This document shows positions 46,626 through 58,370 of a stretch of 64,000 bases of DNA, piece after piece (the first letter of the stretch is position 1; each line of letters opens with the position of its first letter). The notes under the pieces are model-generated. The model ran no database searches, was not told the DNA's origin, and worked only from the letters and a program-made list of their open reading frames with translations. The stretch lies in the NCBI GenBank assembly GCA_000467715.1, contig AJFK01001064.1, forward strand, positions 1 through 64,000, written 5' to 3'. Origin of the DNA: Hysterium pulicare CBS 123377 (taxonomy: Eukaryota; Ascomycota; Dothideomycetes; Hysteriales; Hysteriaceae). The position numbers were made by a program, and so were the translations under genes.

Positions 46626-48477
46626 CTATGCTGCAGTAGGCTCGTAGTCCCTCCAAATCAAGCCCTCCGGAACAGCCTTCCACTGCAAGTCTTCATCTAG
46701 CAATTTCATCATTCCTTCCCATTCTTGCCTGATTTGAGTCGCTTTAGAGTTATTTCTCGGGACGATATCAGCGCCGAAAGGTTTGGGCAATACAAACAAG
46801 CCTTCGGTCAGATTGTCAGGATTAGGCGTTATCTCCAAGCCGGTCTTCTCATCTATGGCTCTATGAAAGTCAAAGGCCCAGAGAAGACGCGAAATAGCCA
46901 GATAGAGGGATCTTTCGGCAATGTGCATCCCCTGACAGAGACGACGGCCGGCGCCAAATACGAACTGATCGCGTTTGGTTGCGTCGGCATTCAAGGCTGC
47001 CTCGGCGGAAGTCTGCTTGTCGTGCTTCCAGCGGGCTGGGTCAAATTGGCGAGGGTTAGGGTGCCGTTTTGGATCGTTATGAATGGCCCTGGTAAACACG
47101 TGGTGAGTGAATCTACGATGATCAAGGAAGTCTGAATCGTATGCTTACCACACATTCCACATCACTCCCGCACCTTTTGGAATCTTGTAGCCCATGTACT
47201 CGTCATCCTGAATAACGGCGTGAGGAACGCCTAATATGTCCGTAGGCATCCAACGCATACTCTCCTTAATGCAGCCACGGATATACGGCAGATCAGGAGC
47301 ATCGTTCAAGTCTGGAAGGCGGTCGCCACAGACGCGGTCGAGTTCGCCTTGCGCGGCCTTGGCAACCTCAGGGAAGCACAGCATTGCTTGGACAAACCCG
47401 ACGAGTGTAGCGGCCGTTGTGTCAGATCCAGCTTCAAGTAAGGAGCCGCTCACGTAGCCGGCAATACCATCCGAAAAGTTTTCTTGCTCTTGTGCGCGAA
47501 CGAGATCTACACAAAAGCATGGCTGCAGTAGTGTTAAACATATGTCAGGCGCATGTAGCTCAGGGAGTTCTTTACCTTTGCTTTTCCTTGCTTGAGCTTT
47601 GCCTTTGTGTCCAGGTAATGCCCCACATAGAGTTGATATTCCTCTCTGTGGAGTTCTTTTGCATATCTTCGAAGAGGTAATAGAATATCTGGAAGGTTTC
47701 TAAGGATTGGGAAAACATCGAGCAATGCGGCTGTCTGGGTACCGGTGATTTCACAAAATTTCTCGAATCCCTGATTGTTGTTAAAAACGCACAAGATATC
47801 GTGATAAAAGACACTTACATGGAACAGTTGCTTAAGCTTAGGATCCTCGAGGCTGGTAGTACGAAAGCCAAAGATCATCTGGGTCGTCAGAGAGTTCGTG
47901 TATCGACGAATGTGGTCGATAAAGAGATTAGGATGATCAAGAAAGCCAAGAAGCATTGCTTTATTTTCAAGGTCCTGATAGGGAACGTACGTGCGGGCGG
48001 CTTTGATGTTAAGATTGTTGTGCACGATTTTGCGGATCATACGCCATGTTTCGCCGTATTCCTAGATGGATCAAATTTTGTGGCTCATGTACAAATACTT
48101 AGCTGAATGAATAATATTGACTCACTTACCATCAACAACATCCGGAAGCCTCCGCTTACAATCTGCCCAAGATACATTTCCGGTCGGGACGAATAGATGC
48201 TGCTACGTTTATCCAGTAAATCTTTGATAGCCTGGTCGGATGAAAGAACGATCATGACCTTGGTTCCAAGCATCAACGAATACACAGGACCATATTCCTC
48301 TGCCCATTTTTTGAACTGGTAGTGAGCCTTTTCCTTTGGCATCAAGTGGAGATTCCCTATCAACGGCAGGGTCGGAGGACCCGGAGGATATCCCTTTGGT
48401 CTCTCGCCGATTTTGCTGAGTCGGTACAGCACGAGGCCCAAGGAAGCCACAATTATGGTAGTCACGAAGAATGCCAT
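46626..48477 (-). CDS. cytochrome P450 monooxygenase (OrdA/CYP2-like), 540 aa
   Basis: Five exons, 48477-48130, 48061-47819, 47770-47576, 47522-47149 and 47088-46626, all join in phase through introns of 48-68 bp. The N-terminus has a signal-anchor helix (FFVTTIIVASLGLVLYRL) and the proline hinge PPGPPTLPLIGNLH. The I-helix AGSDTT is at residues 293-298, ExxR (ESMR) at 349-352, and the heme loop FGAGRRLCQG at 431-440 with cysteine 438. The architecture is that of fungal P450s related to O-methylsterigmatocystin oxidoreductase and other CYP2-clan enzymes common in secondary-metabolite clusters. The substrate is unknown. The acyltransferase and acyl-CoA synthetase genes beyond it on the same strand are candidate pathway partners. 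Confidence 0.94.
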
Positions 48478-50024
48478 TGTGCGGTTCCCAAGAAGAGAGA
48501 TATCGAATAGAACTCAAAAGAAACTCTTCATGGACTGAAGGGACGAGCGCAGGGAATATGTAGCGTGTGGAGTCGAGGTGGGGTCAGTAGAGCACTATTT
48601 CAGGGCAGATACTTCGTGGGCCCCCCTCCAAGACGCTAAGTACGCCACAAATCTTATTACCAGTCTACAGCATTTAATTCGGGCGTAGCGAACCTAGGAG
48701 TTTAGAGGCTTGCCCCTAATAGAGTCTAGGGGAAGGGTTAGTTCGGTTGCGGGTTAGAGGTAGGTTTAGGGGGAGACGGATGAATTTTAGGTGTTGAAGT
48801 TAGATATATGGCGTACTTAGCGTCTTAGGGGGGGTCCACGCAAGCATTTGGGGTGCCCACGAAGTATTTGCCCTATTTAAGCGCCATGCATGCATAACCG
48901 AGGAAACGAAATCAAACGCCGGGAATCGAATCAAGCATTTGCACGCCCACACACCCCAAAAGAAGGATGAGGAAAGTCTTCCCGTGAGAGTCGATCAGAT
49001 AAATGCATGAGCACGATATTGAAGTCGAAATAACGATTTCCGGCTTGAAGTTCGAGGCGGAGCTCTCGTCTCTCGTGTCACGGGCCTGTTCAAGAGGATA
49101 GAAGACCAGAACTTTTGCAGTGATTTAGCTGACATCGGCGTTTTAAGCCGAAGAGAATGGATAGAATGATCAAGTGCTGCCATATTTCTGATGAAGTTGC
49201 AAGCTCTGGAGATGGTATATTCTTGAAGGGTCGGACGACGTGATATGATACCCTGCAATTCTCCCATGAAGCTAGTCCTATATTGCTTAGTCTGTTCGTT
49301 TCGTCAACCTCATGCAAGCGAGCATAAGATGGTTTAGTATCTAAATGCCTTTTCCAATGCCAAATCTTATGAGTCTGGCTCGGGATTGAGCGAGTACTGC
49401 GATCAAGCTTGGCTGTAGATCGAATGACAAAGACGAGTGTCGTGGACGCAAGTCTTGGCGATGGGTAGGATTGGACTTATACCGTGCGTCTCTACCACGA
49501 GTCTTGCATTCGGGGGGGTGTAATGGGCGTCGTAATTTCATAAGATTTCAGCTTCACTTTTCCGGTATAAACAACAACGGAAGGTTATGCGGACAACAAC
49601 TTCAACATCCGCTGGAGAATAGACACTCACTTATATTTATAGTACTGAGGTTAACTATTGTATGTGCTTGGCGAAGAACAGTCGTTTTGAGACTGATGCG
49701 CAGCCCGGTGTCCAACTAATCACGCCCATTGTGTTAAGATTTAGAGGCGGTTCGTTGGTGGTAGTATTCCATGAAGAGCGAGTCTAGATTAAATGGAGCG
49801 AGACTTCCAGGGTTCGAGCCGAATGCTATAAGGAAAATAATAGCTGCATCACAGTACGTTAATAATTAGGTCAACAAATACGGATATCACGTTGACAGTG
49901 CGACCATGTGATTAGGTGTATGTGCCATAGAGCCTTTGTCACCTCGTGCACTTATTTTCGGTAATGGTATCAGTTGGTACCTATTTACAGGTACCTTCCT
50001 TGAACATGTTATGTATCCAAGTGC
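48478..50024. other. intergenic holding a MITE
   Basis: About 1.5 kb between the second P450 gene and the acyltransferase gene. Apart from the inverted-repeat element at 48602-48874, no gene could be supported; open frames at 48995-49541 lack motifs. Confidence 0.5.
48602..48874. mobile_element. MITE-like element with terminal inverted repeats, 273 bp
   Basis: The left end begins AGGGCAGATACTTCGTGGGC and the right end, read on the other strand, begins AGGGCAAATACTTCGTGGGC (19 of 20 match). A second inverted block lies further in: AAGACGCTAAGTACGCCA occurs at about 48630-48647 and inverted at about 48808-48825. The right arm has a roughly 24 bp spacer between the two blocks that the left arm lacks. 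There is no coding capacity. ATTT occurs on both sides (offset by one base on the left) and may be what remains of a target-site duplication. It is best explained as a non-autonomous DNA transposon; the superfamily cannot be fixed. Confidence 0.8.
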
Positions 50025-51383
50025 TCAAGCAACTCCCATACCATCCATAAGCACCTCCCCAATACGCAACAAGAAGGACTCCATGAAACCATCCGTATTC
50101 CACTTCTCATTAAAGCACGCACTGATATAGAAGATCCCATTAAACGACCACTGAAAAATAACAGGTGTAGTCACCATAGAATCCAACACCGGCTCCACAC
50201 GATTTACCGTGGCCTCGTTCTCGCCAGAATACGACCCTCGAATCTTCCCGTCCACCAAACCAATACTGCTCAGTTGAGGCTGGCTCGGTAAGGGAAGCCC
50301 CGGTGGAGGCGGAGCCCCGAAGGCATCGGCCATCATGCCGCAGAAGCTCTCGTACGCGTCGAATAGGGGGAAGACGTCGCGCGCAACGGGCTGCTTGTAG
50401 ACCTTCTTGCATGCATCGGCCTGCGTGGCGAAGTCCGCTGGCGGAAGAGAGAAAGGGAGGCCTAGCATCCAGACTCCCATGGGGTACTGTCGCACATGGC
50501 AGTACGGGTCTGGCAGGTATTTGCGATAGTCGAAAAAGGCTACAGTGGTGAAGTTCTTGGCCAGCTCCGATTCGCATGCCCTTTCTTGAGTAGCGACGGC
50601 GAGAGCGGCATGAACGGCGGCAGCGATGGTCATGTCCTTGGCCCTGCAGGCTTGGAGAAGTGCATCAAGTTTCGCCTGAGGGAAGGAAATGTGTTTCCTC
50701 TTGCTGCCGCCGGGACCAGTTGCTGACGCCTCAATCGGCAGGCCTATCGAAGGGAGGTTTCCAGCAAAGTCCATGAACCTCGCCTGAGCTTTCTGCTGGG
50801 CTGCCGGTTCTTTACCTTCTGGGAGGCCTGCTGCGTCTAGCAAGCAAGGCGGCAGAAACTCTGCTTCATCCCCAAATTGAGGCGCGGGACCGCCAGCGGC
50901 ATATAGTTCAAGGAAGCGGTTGGCGAGATGTAAGCCCCCGACACCATCGACCAGCCAGTGGTGCGTCCGCATGAGGATTTCCGATGACTGCGGGAAATAG
51001 TGGAACGAGGAAAATTCGCTCCAACCGGCTTGCAACAGGAAGTCATCGACCGTCTTGTCTTGGTGGACGAAGAACGACTCAGACAGCCATTGCTGCAGAG
51101 TGCTTTCGTTGGGCGTGGCATATTCGAACCTGTTCTCTTCGAGGTGAAGATGAGCAGCGATTAAGGGGTGGAAATAGCGGGTCTTCAGCCACGCTTGACG
51201 CAGGGCGGCAACAGTCACGTGCGTGTCGTCGGTCGAGAATGAGACGCCGAGAATGATGTTTAACGCCCAATTCTCTCGACCCAGCGGCTTGAACGGGGTC
51301 GCAACGGCCTTCAGGAATCGCTCCGAGTTGTCTAGATGTCGCCCTACTCGTCCTGGCGCGATTTCCTTCCAGGGGAACTTCAT
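50025..51383 (-). CDS. condensation-type acyltransferase (HHxxxDG), 452 aa
   Basis: A single-exon gene. The start at 51383 (MKFPWKEIAPGRVGRHLD) was preferred over an upstream in-frame ATG at 51443 because the tail before it is unlike the family. The catalytic motif HHxxxDG is at residues 141-147 (HHWLVDG), as in NRPS condensation domains, BAHD enzymes and trichothecene acetyltransferases. The C-terminal half contains the strand-rich GKIRGSYSGENEATVNRVEP and FQWSFNGIFYISACFNEKW, which fits the second lobe of the chloramphenicol-acetyltransferase-like fold. It probably transfers an acyl group from acyl-CoA to an alcohol or amine. The middle of the gene is visibly more GC-rich than its flanks. 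Position between P450 and acyl-CoA synthetase genes supports a metabolite-tailoring role. Confidence 0.85.
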   Translation of the reverse strand: MKFPWKEIAPGRVGRHLDNSERFLKAVATPFKPLGRENWALNIILGVSFSTDDTHVTVAALRQAWLKTRYFHPLIAAHLHLEENRFEYATPNESTLQQWLSESFFVHQDKTVDDFLLQAGWSEFSSFHYFPQSSEILMRTHHWLVDGVGGLHLANRFLELYAAGGPAPQFGDEAEFLPPCLLDAAGLPEGKEPAAQQKAQARFMDFAGNLPSIGLPIEASATGPGGSKRKHISFPQAKLDALLQACRAKDMTIAAAVHAALAVATQERACESELAKNFTTVAFFDYRKYLPDPYCHVRQYPMGVWMLGLPFSLPPADFATQADACKKVYKQPVARDVFPLFDAYESFCGMMADAFGAPPPPGLPLPSQPQLSSIGLVDGKIRGSYSGENEATVNRVEPVLDSMVTTPVIFQWSFNGIFYISACFNEKWNTDGFMESFLLRIGEVLMDGMGVA

Positions 51384-52288
51384 GTTTGGCTGGTTTAGAG
51401 TGCGATACGAATAGTGATCTGACAAGCGATAGGGTTGGATCACGTAGATGTTGAGTAGATGTTGGGAGAGACACCATTTATGGGCGTAACCATACGCCGT
51501 AAGATTTTAGCCTAATAGCAAGGCCATCCATCTATGTAGGTGTAAGGCACAGTCTTACAGTAAGCTTCCGATATGGGATGGATCTACAGAGGGTAAGCGC
51601 TATAGAGAAACCTAGCAGTCAATAAGTTACCGAGTGGAGATTGATTTGGACTTACTCATATTTTGATACAGTGATTGATATCTGGATATAGAAAATCAGA
51701 AGTTGCAGGCCTCGTCCGTCGTTTGCGCGAAGACTCCATACCAGAACCAGGGGCTGAGCCCTAGCCATCAGCCAATGATATATCGAAATTTGCTTAAAAA
51801 ATACCGAATTTGACCACTGTTGTTAAGTCATGGGAATACCTTTAGTAAAAGGCCTGGCTAGCTGTTGGTGGGTATACTACAATCAAATGATAAAGTGGAC
51901 ATATAACGGTGTTTGGGAAAAGTGAGTTTAGACTTCGAAAAGAAAAGAAGAAAAAAGCTAAAACTCATACATACCTTGAGATCTATGTGTCCATCAAGCT
52001 TCGAGGATCGGGATCGGGAGCAGGAAAGATATATTTCTCTATTCATTCGACGCTATGCCCAAAGCCTAGAAGCAAAATCCTATAGAGCAAATTATCAACC
52101 TCAAGAAAACCAGCCCTAAGCCCGTCCCAATTAGTCCAAAATACAGCTTGAACCTAAAGATCCGTAAGCCCGTAAGCCCCCCCCTTCCATTGAAACATGA
52201 TCATGCCGCACCTATGCACTTATTTACGCCATTCACTCATCTACTTAAATCCCCTCCCCATCCGTCAATCCCCCAAGACACCCACTAT
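51384..52288. other. intergenic
   Basis: About 0.9 kb between the start of the acyltransferase gene and the stop of the FATP gene, both on the minus strand. No supported gene; the 51890-52120 part is A-rich on the plus strand. Confidence 0.5.
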
Positions 52289-54598
52289 CTATAACTTCGC
52301 CACACTAGCCTGCATAGCCTCCCAATCCGCCATCTTAAACTCAATATACCCCATCTCATCCTCCAGTCCCGCCTTCGGATTCCCCAGTTGCTGCGGACAC
52401 CATAGCATCTTATCCATAGGCACATTCTCCTTCTCGGCGCATTCCTGGATTTTGACGAGATCAATCCCATCGTTTCGAAGAGGGACTTTGTTTTGTTTAT
52501 TGTTGTGCATGGTAGTGATGGCGTTTTGGACACGGATGAAAACGGGGACTGCGTATTTAGGGAGTTTGGCTGTGGCGTGGGCGTGTAGGGCGTTGAAATT
52601 GAAAGTAGAGAATTTGGCTGGGTCGATGTAGAGGGCGGCGCAGCCGGCGCGACCGTCGTGGCCTTGGAGGGGTTAGAGGATAGGATAGGGAAGGGAGAAG
52701 AAGGCTTACCTGGAACTTCGACGCCGTATACGTTCGCTTCTACTACGCCAGGGTAGTGGCCTAGGCATTCACTCACTTCTGCGGTTGAGACGTTCTCGCT
52801 CTTCCATCGGAATGTGTCACCGAGACGGTCCATGAAGTACCACCTGCCATCAGATGTTCTCCTTAAAGCATCACCGGTCCGGTAGAATAGATCTCCCTTT
52901 TTGAAGACGTCCCGAATGAATTTCTTCTGTGTCGCTTCAGGATTGTTGTAGTATCCGACAAAGGCTTGTTCGGATGCAATGTTAACTAGGATCTCGCCGC
53001 CTTCCTCGTATGGTTTTCGTATTGCAAAGCCCTTGGAGTTTCTGACGAGGTCGCCGGTTTCGTGATCGATTTCTACCGGGATGAATGTGTTGTGAGTAAG
53101 TAATCGAAGAATAGCTCCGTGGTGGCCAACAGAGGTTGCAAGAAACGGCCCTACGGCCGAAATAAGTTTAGGTTTACTCACAAGATGAGGGCTTGTTACT
53201 TACCTCGAGAAACATTCAGAAGGCCAAATACACCTTCACTGCTGTTGAAGAATTCTGCAACAGTTTCGATGCCAAATCGGTCCACAAACTTCGGCCACAC
53301 ATCTGGCCTCATGCCGTTACCAAACATGACTCTCACACGATGCTTTCTATCCAAGGGACTAGGTGGCGCGGCAAGCAGATATCTCGCCGTCTCGCCCACA
53401 TACACAAAGGCCGTCGAATCTGAATCTCGGATATCAACCCAGAACTTTGAAACGGAAAACTTCTTGCCAATGCAAAGAGTGACGCCGCTAAGCATGCAGG
53501 TCACAGCTGTTGTGCAGCCGGTACCGTGATACATGGGCATAGGGATGTACCACCGGTCCTTGTAGGGCTCAAGACCTATGCTCTGGATTCGAGGACCGGC
53601 AAGCCCTCCAGCGCGCTGTACTTCGAAAGGGCATGCTTTGGGATGGCCGGTAGTGCCGCTACATTGGTTAGCAGGGGTACGCTTCGAGTAGATTGAAGAT
53701 TGCTGCGACACAGAAGATTATTGCTGGGGATCTGTCTCCATGGTATCGGATCAAGAAAACGTTGTACAAACCTCGTGTAAAACAAACACATTGGATAGGT
53801 TCCATGCACGTGTGCCCGTAACTCGTTATCCGGTCTCTTGGGTTCCATCCTTGAGATCTCACCTTTCAATGACTTATCCAATATCTGTATGGTCATGCCT
53901 AGCTCCCCTTCGATCCTGTCCCGGACCTCCTCTATCCTCTGTCTACAGCCTGCATCCTCGTCTATCAAAAGCAATTTTGTGTTAGCAACCTTCAAGCAAT
54001 GCACCAACGCATCGCCGCCCAGATTGAAGTTCAGGAAAGCGGGTGCAGATCCCGCTGCCCAGGAGCCCAATAATGCAAACACGAGTTCGGGTTGATTCTG
54101 GAGGTAGAAAGAGACGAGTTGGCCGGATTCGACTCCGTTCGCGAGGAAGTACTGGGCATATCGGCAGGACTGAGCGTGGGTTTCGGCCCATGAATAGCAT
54201 CCTTCGCGGGACCAGATGGCTTCGGCGGTGGCAGGCATTAAGGCGACTTGTTCTTCGAACAAGTACCATAGGCTGCCTTTGCCATTCTGAGCTGCATTTC
54301 GATTCGAGCTGTTAACTGCTGAACGCTCCCCAGGAGAAGATTGGACGGATGTCAAGAAAAGTACTGAACACACCAGCTTTCGCAAATTCGCGCTCACTGG
54401 TCTTGACGTTATGTATCGATTTGATATCCTTTCCGAGATGGAATTTTGCGTCGAGATAGGCGGCGGCAGCAGCTGTGCCGGCGACTGCTGCTGTTGCGGC
54501 TGTTAAGGTGCAGATGATCAGCGATACAGAAGTGAGAGGGAAGCTCGGTGGAGCTTGGGTGACACGAAATGTGACGTGGGATACATACCGAGCGCCAT
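52289..54598 (-). CDS. FATP-type long/very-long-chain acyl-CoA synthetase (fatty acid transporter), 650 aa
   Basis: Six exons, 54598-54589, 54499-54374, 54318-53772, 53658-53204, 53150-52710 and 52662-52289, all join in phase. The first exon is only 10 bp (ATG plus seven bases), followed by an Ala-rich membrane segment TAAAAAYLDAKFHLGKD. The AMP-binding P-loop YTSGTTGHPK is at about residues 226-235; WYIPMPMYHGTG, GNGMRPDVW, DLFYRTGDALRR with the WYFMDRLGDTFRWKSENVST block, and the C-terminal LPKYAVPVFIRV are the FATP/Fat1 hallmarks. Such proteins both import fatty acids and activate them to CoA esters, at the plasma membrane, ER or peroxisome. It could supply acyl-CoA to the neighbouring acyltransferase, by inference. 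Confidence 0.93.
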
Positions 54599-55129
54599 GG
54601 TCCGTTTCGTGTGTGATGTCGCTCGGAGGTCTTCCTTCGCTATTCTGGTCTGTCAATTGTGAGTGTGAGATTGAAGGAGATACGTTTCTACGGTTCGCTC
54701 CAAAGGCCGAAGGTCGGCAGTTAATGAATTGGCCAGGCTGGGCTTATATGGCGCTCTATATTTGCTGCGGCGTGACGATTAACCGTGCTGGAGCCTCGGT
54801 TTACCACTCATGTCACGCCCAATCTAGTGTGCGCCCCCCAGATCTGGCTGGCCGTGTGAACCCCACAACGCCAAAAACCTGCCCCACCACCAACGCCAGC
54901 CATTGACTGCCGGCATGTCGTAAGCCCTGGCCGCACAACTTCACAACCACAGCTCCATCACAATCACCAGCTGCTGTCAATTCGTCTTAGTCGCTTCTTC
55001 TATCGCAAGGGAAAGCAATTCTTAAGCTGCTCATTCATTACTATCTGCTGCATATTATCATTGAGGGGAACACCAGTGCCTCCACCGACTCCGAAAACGC
55101 CTCGCATAACTTTCCATCCAAATCTCACA
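54599..55129. other. intergenic
   Basis: About 0.5 kb between the start of the FATP gene and the stop of the PEBP-like gene, both minus strand. GC-rich near 54780-54900. It is the likely FATP promoter. Confidence 0.5.
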
Positions 55130-56180
55130 TCAGAAAGCCAGCAATCCTGCAAACGCGATAAGAGAAGCAATCACCACGCATCGCGCCATGGCCAACGACA
55201 GTCCTGAAGCTTCGGAGCCAGTCTGGACTGCCAACGTACTGCTGGCCGTGCTGCTACCCTTCCCTGTCGGCGTGCTGGTGATGAAAACAGTCGTCCTCGA
55301 TGTGCCATGAATGACGCTTGAAGCGACAACCACATCTGATGATTGAGCCGCGGTCGAGGAAGAGCCGAAGCCACCGACAAGAGTGCCAGTGCTCTGGGCA
55401 CTATCCGGTGCCTGTGTCGTCGTTGCTGCAGAACCACCAGACGATGCCGCCGCCGAAGAGGGTGCAGCAACGTTCGATGATGCAGCGCCCGTTGCCGTTG
55501 AGACTGCCACAGAGCTTGCGCCTCCACTCTGTGCCGCGCCACCGCAGTTCGTTGACCCTCCTAAGTTGACCACCATACCAATACCTGCTTGCGCATCCAA
55601 GAATCCATTGTCGTCCTGAAATCCTTTCACGTCGAATGCCTTGCCCTGATCCGGCATCTTCAGGGTGGAGATGTTCTTATTCCCCGGCTGCCCGTACATC
55701 AAAAACGAATATTTCCTCCCATCGCCTGTCTCCTTGAAAGCTCCCGGCGCTTGATAATCCAACAACGGCTTGGCGTCGCTCTCGAGGTTGGTGATGTCGA
55801 AGTCATACTTGAAGTTGGTTTGCAAGAAGTGGAGGGTTCGAGCATCGTCGCATGTCGTATCCACCAATGCGAGTGTGTAGACAGCTGCTGCGACGATACC
55901 GGAGGAGTCACCCAGGGCAAATGTTGGGGCGGTTTTTACTTCTGTTTGAGTGTCAGAGAAGTTCAAAGACTTAGTTTGGAGAAGGCATACGTTGCTGGCT
56001 GAATGTCGACCCATTTGCGAAACCATTCACGGCGTCATCAGTGTAGGAGACCTGCAAATCGATACCAGAGGATGCAAATCCCGCAGAAAGATCCGAAGGT
56101 ATAACTTTAGATTGCTGCGCATTGACGACGCCCAGCATCGTCGCTGCGTATAGAGTTCGGTACAGCTGTCTCGTGAACAT
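55130..56180 (-). CDS. secreted PEBP-like, probably GPI-anchored cell-surface protein, 333 aa
   Basis: Two exons, 56180-55991 and 55941-55130, join in phase across a 49 bp intron (GTATGC donor, ACAG acceptor). The first 21 residues (MFTRQLYRTLYAATMLGVVNA) form a signal peptide. The folded domain contains IDLQVSYTDDAVNGF, PTFALGDSSGIVAAAVYTLA with VDTTCDDARTLHFLQ, and DGRKYSFLMYGQP, the pattern of secreted fungal phosphatidylethanolamine-binding-like proteins. A Ser/Thr/Ala-rich stalk of about 110 residues follows, ending in a small-residue site and a hydrophobic tail (VVIASLIAFAGLLAF) typical of a GPI attachment signal. It is expected on the cell wall or plasma membrane outer face; ligand and role are unknown. 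Confidence 0.88.
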
Positions 56181-58370
56181 TGTGTATAGGGTATCGCGAA
56201 ACCAAATTATGCTGGAAAAGGTCGTAAGAGAAATCTTTCAATCAGATTGATGGAAGAAGATAAGTATAGGGAAAGAGTGCTAATAAGTAAGGCCAAGCTT
56301 CGTAAAGAGAGAGCAAGAAACGACACAATTAACACTCGCAACGAAGACGAAAAAAACGACACAATGAAACCCGTTTGAAGGAACGGGTAAAATCTAAGAT
56401 CTGCTGCTGTAACACCTCATCTTCATGCAGAAGCACCCTTCGCATTTATACAGAGACTCTTCCTGCCTCGCCTCGACGCCGCATGTCGCGACAACCGCCG
56501 TTGATCGCATCTCGAATTCTCCATTGAGCTTAATCAGACCGAAAATACCTCCAGCGATCCCCAGAATTGCGTGCGTGGTTTGCACGTGAGAGGCGCAGTG
56601 GTTTCATCGGGGTTTCGCATCCTGGCGTGTTAGCCGCCCGGAGATTCAGAGTGCCGGCGCGTGTATAAACGGTGAGTATTTTTGAAAAATGTCGCTCTTG
56701 TACTGTGCCGCAACTATTTTCTACACATTTGTTTTTGCGCGCGAACAGTCGTAAGTGGTTTCGCGCTCATTCTGGAATCTTGATGGTGGCGGATGATTTC
56801 CAACGGTTGTGGCACGTGCACAAACTCTATGTGATGCGATGAATATGCGACCTGTTCGCGTCTTTTGTTAAAGTATTGTGGACGAATATACGAACTGTGT
56901 AGATTGTGGATAACTATACGAACTTTCTCAACCTCACCAATCTACACACTCTTCCAGTGTATCTTGAGTCTCAGCATTCTTGAAGTCAAGGGAAGAAGAG
57001 CTTCGGAGAAGTAAGCCTCGCAAAAAGACCTGATGATCTAGCGAAGTGAAGGCTACCGATAAGCTTCATCTACTATCAGGTGTCTTCTATGTCACGGTCG
57101 ATCGCTCTCCTTCGCCAATGAATTTTCTCTCCAAAACTCCTGCTACAAACCCCCCTTAACTATCTCCTCATCGTTCGCGCCTTTTTTTATATTTACCCAT
57201 AGATCAACGTCCTGACTTGTGCTTTAAACATAACTTGATTGCATCGGATTTCGCTTAGACTGGAGATCATCAACTCACGCTTGTAAGACTTTCTGGAACA
57301 CCTGTGCGCTCAACAAGGTCCTCGTTGCTTCATCCTTTGATGATCAGGTGACGTACTGACGAAAGCGGCCTAAGAAGAATCTCCTTACCCAATCCCGCCT
57401 CTGGGCACCGCCTTCCCTCCAAGCGCTTTTCTTCCTCGCGCCTTCTCTTGATTCATACTACCACCTTCCCTGCGCATTCAGTCTTCTTTCCTACTTAGCT
57501 ACGCCGAGTCTCCAAATCGGATGTCTTTCAATATGGAGGCTGGGCGTACTTGCCCTCCACCCTACTAGATTTTTTCTTCCATTAGGCGTAGTGAAGGGCA
57601 AAAATGTCACTTCCCTCACTATTCCTCTGTTTGGCCTTTCCTCTCTGTTCCGGACTTCTCTTTCTTCTGGTCTAGGTAATAGCCAAACCATTGTATACAA
57701 TTGCATTTACAACTCTTGTGGCCTTAACAATACCGGCAAGACAAAGAACTTAAGCGAGCTATGCCAGATAAGGGACTATCTTTCAAGGGATCACGGGGCG
57801 ATGTTCTAGCAAGACTGTCAGAGGCCAGCGAAAAGGGAGCAGCTGCATCATCATTCACTTAGGTCTCCCATCTCTCTTTTCCAGCACTCTTCAGATGAGG
57901 ATCTCGCGGACTAGGCCTACCTCTATCCCCTCAGCGATGCGAATTGGATTTCAGACGCTTCCCATAGCCCATTCCATCCATGTACGGCGACGGATCCCCG
58001 CTATTGTAACTTTCTCCCGCAACAGCTTTCCTATTTCGGAGATGGCCAAAAGGACCTATGTCAATGCCTTCAAACCCTTATGGGGAGGGGCATGAAGCCC
58101 TAATATGATCTTCTCAATGATGACGACAGAAAGGATCCGAATGAAGTCTGTCGGGAAAGGGGACTACCCTCTAATGGGCCCTGAGAAGACGTTGTTGCGA
58201 GGCTTGCGAGGGCCGCAGGGCGGAGACAGCTTCATGCGCACTTTCGCTCACAGCATTAAGCCCAGCATCGACATTCCTCACTCCTTACACGTTTAAAGAG
58301 TCAAGCACATCCGCAACGGAGACAGCTTCGTCCACACTTTCGCTCACAGCATTAAGCCCAGCATCGACTA
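56181..58370. other. long gene-free stretch
   Basis: About 2.2 kb with no supported gene. A small cysteine-bearing frame at 56394-56585 on the minus strand lacks a signal peptide. The frames at 57491-58296 are motif-free. A 51 bp duplication occurs at the right end. Confidence 0.45.
58222..58368. repeat. 51 bp direct repeat, 96 bp apart
   Basis: The segment 58222-58272 recurs at 58318-58368 with a few differences; both contain ACTTTCGCTCACAGCATTAA and end in AGCATCGAC. It looks like an old tandem duplication of a 96 bp unit. Confidence 0.85.

Noticed and set aside
48690-48790. TTAGGG-like words inside the MITE, suggesting an internal telomere repeat
   Set aside because: The words are irregular (GGGTTAG, GGTTTAGGG) and not in tandem; they are part of the element interior.
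56394-56585. Small frame with a cysteine-rich end, possible effector
   Set aside because: The N-terminus is not a convincing signal peptide and no intron or homologue could be recognised.
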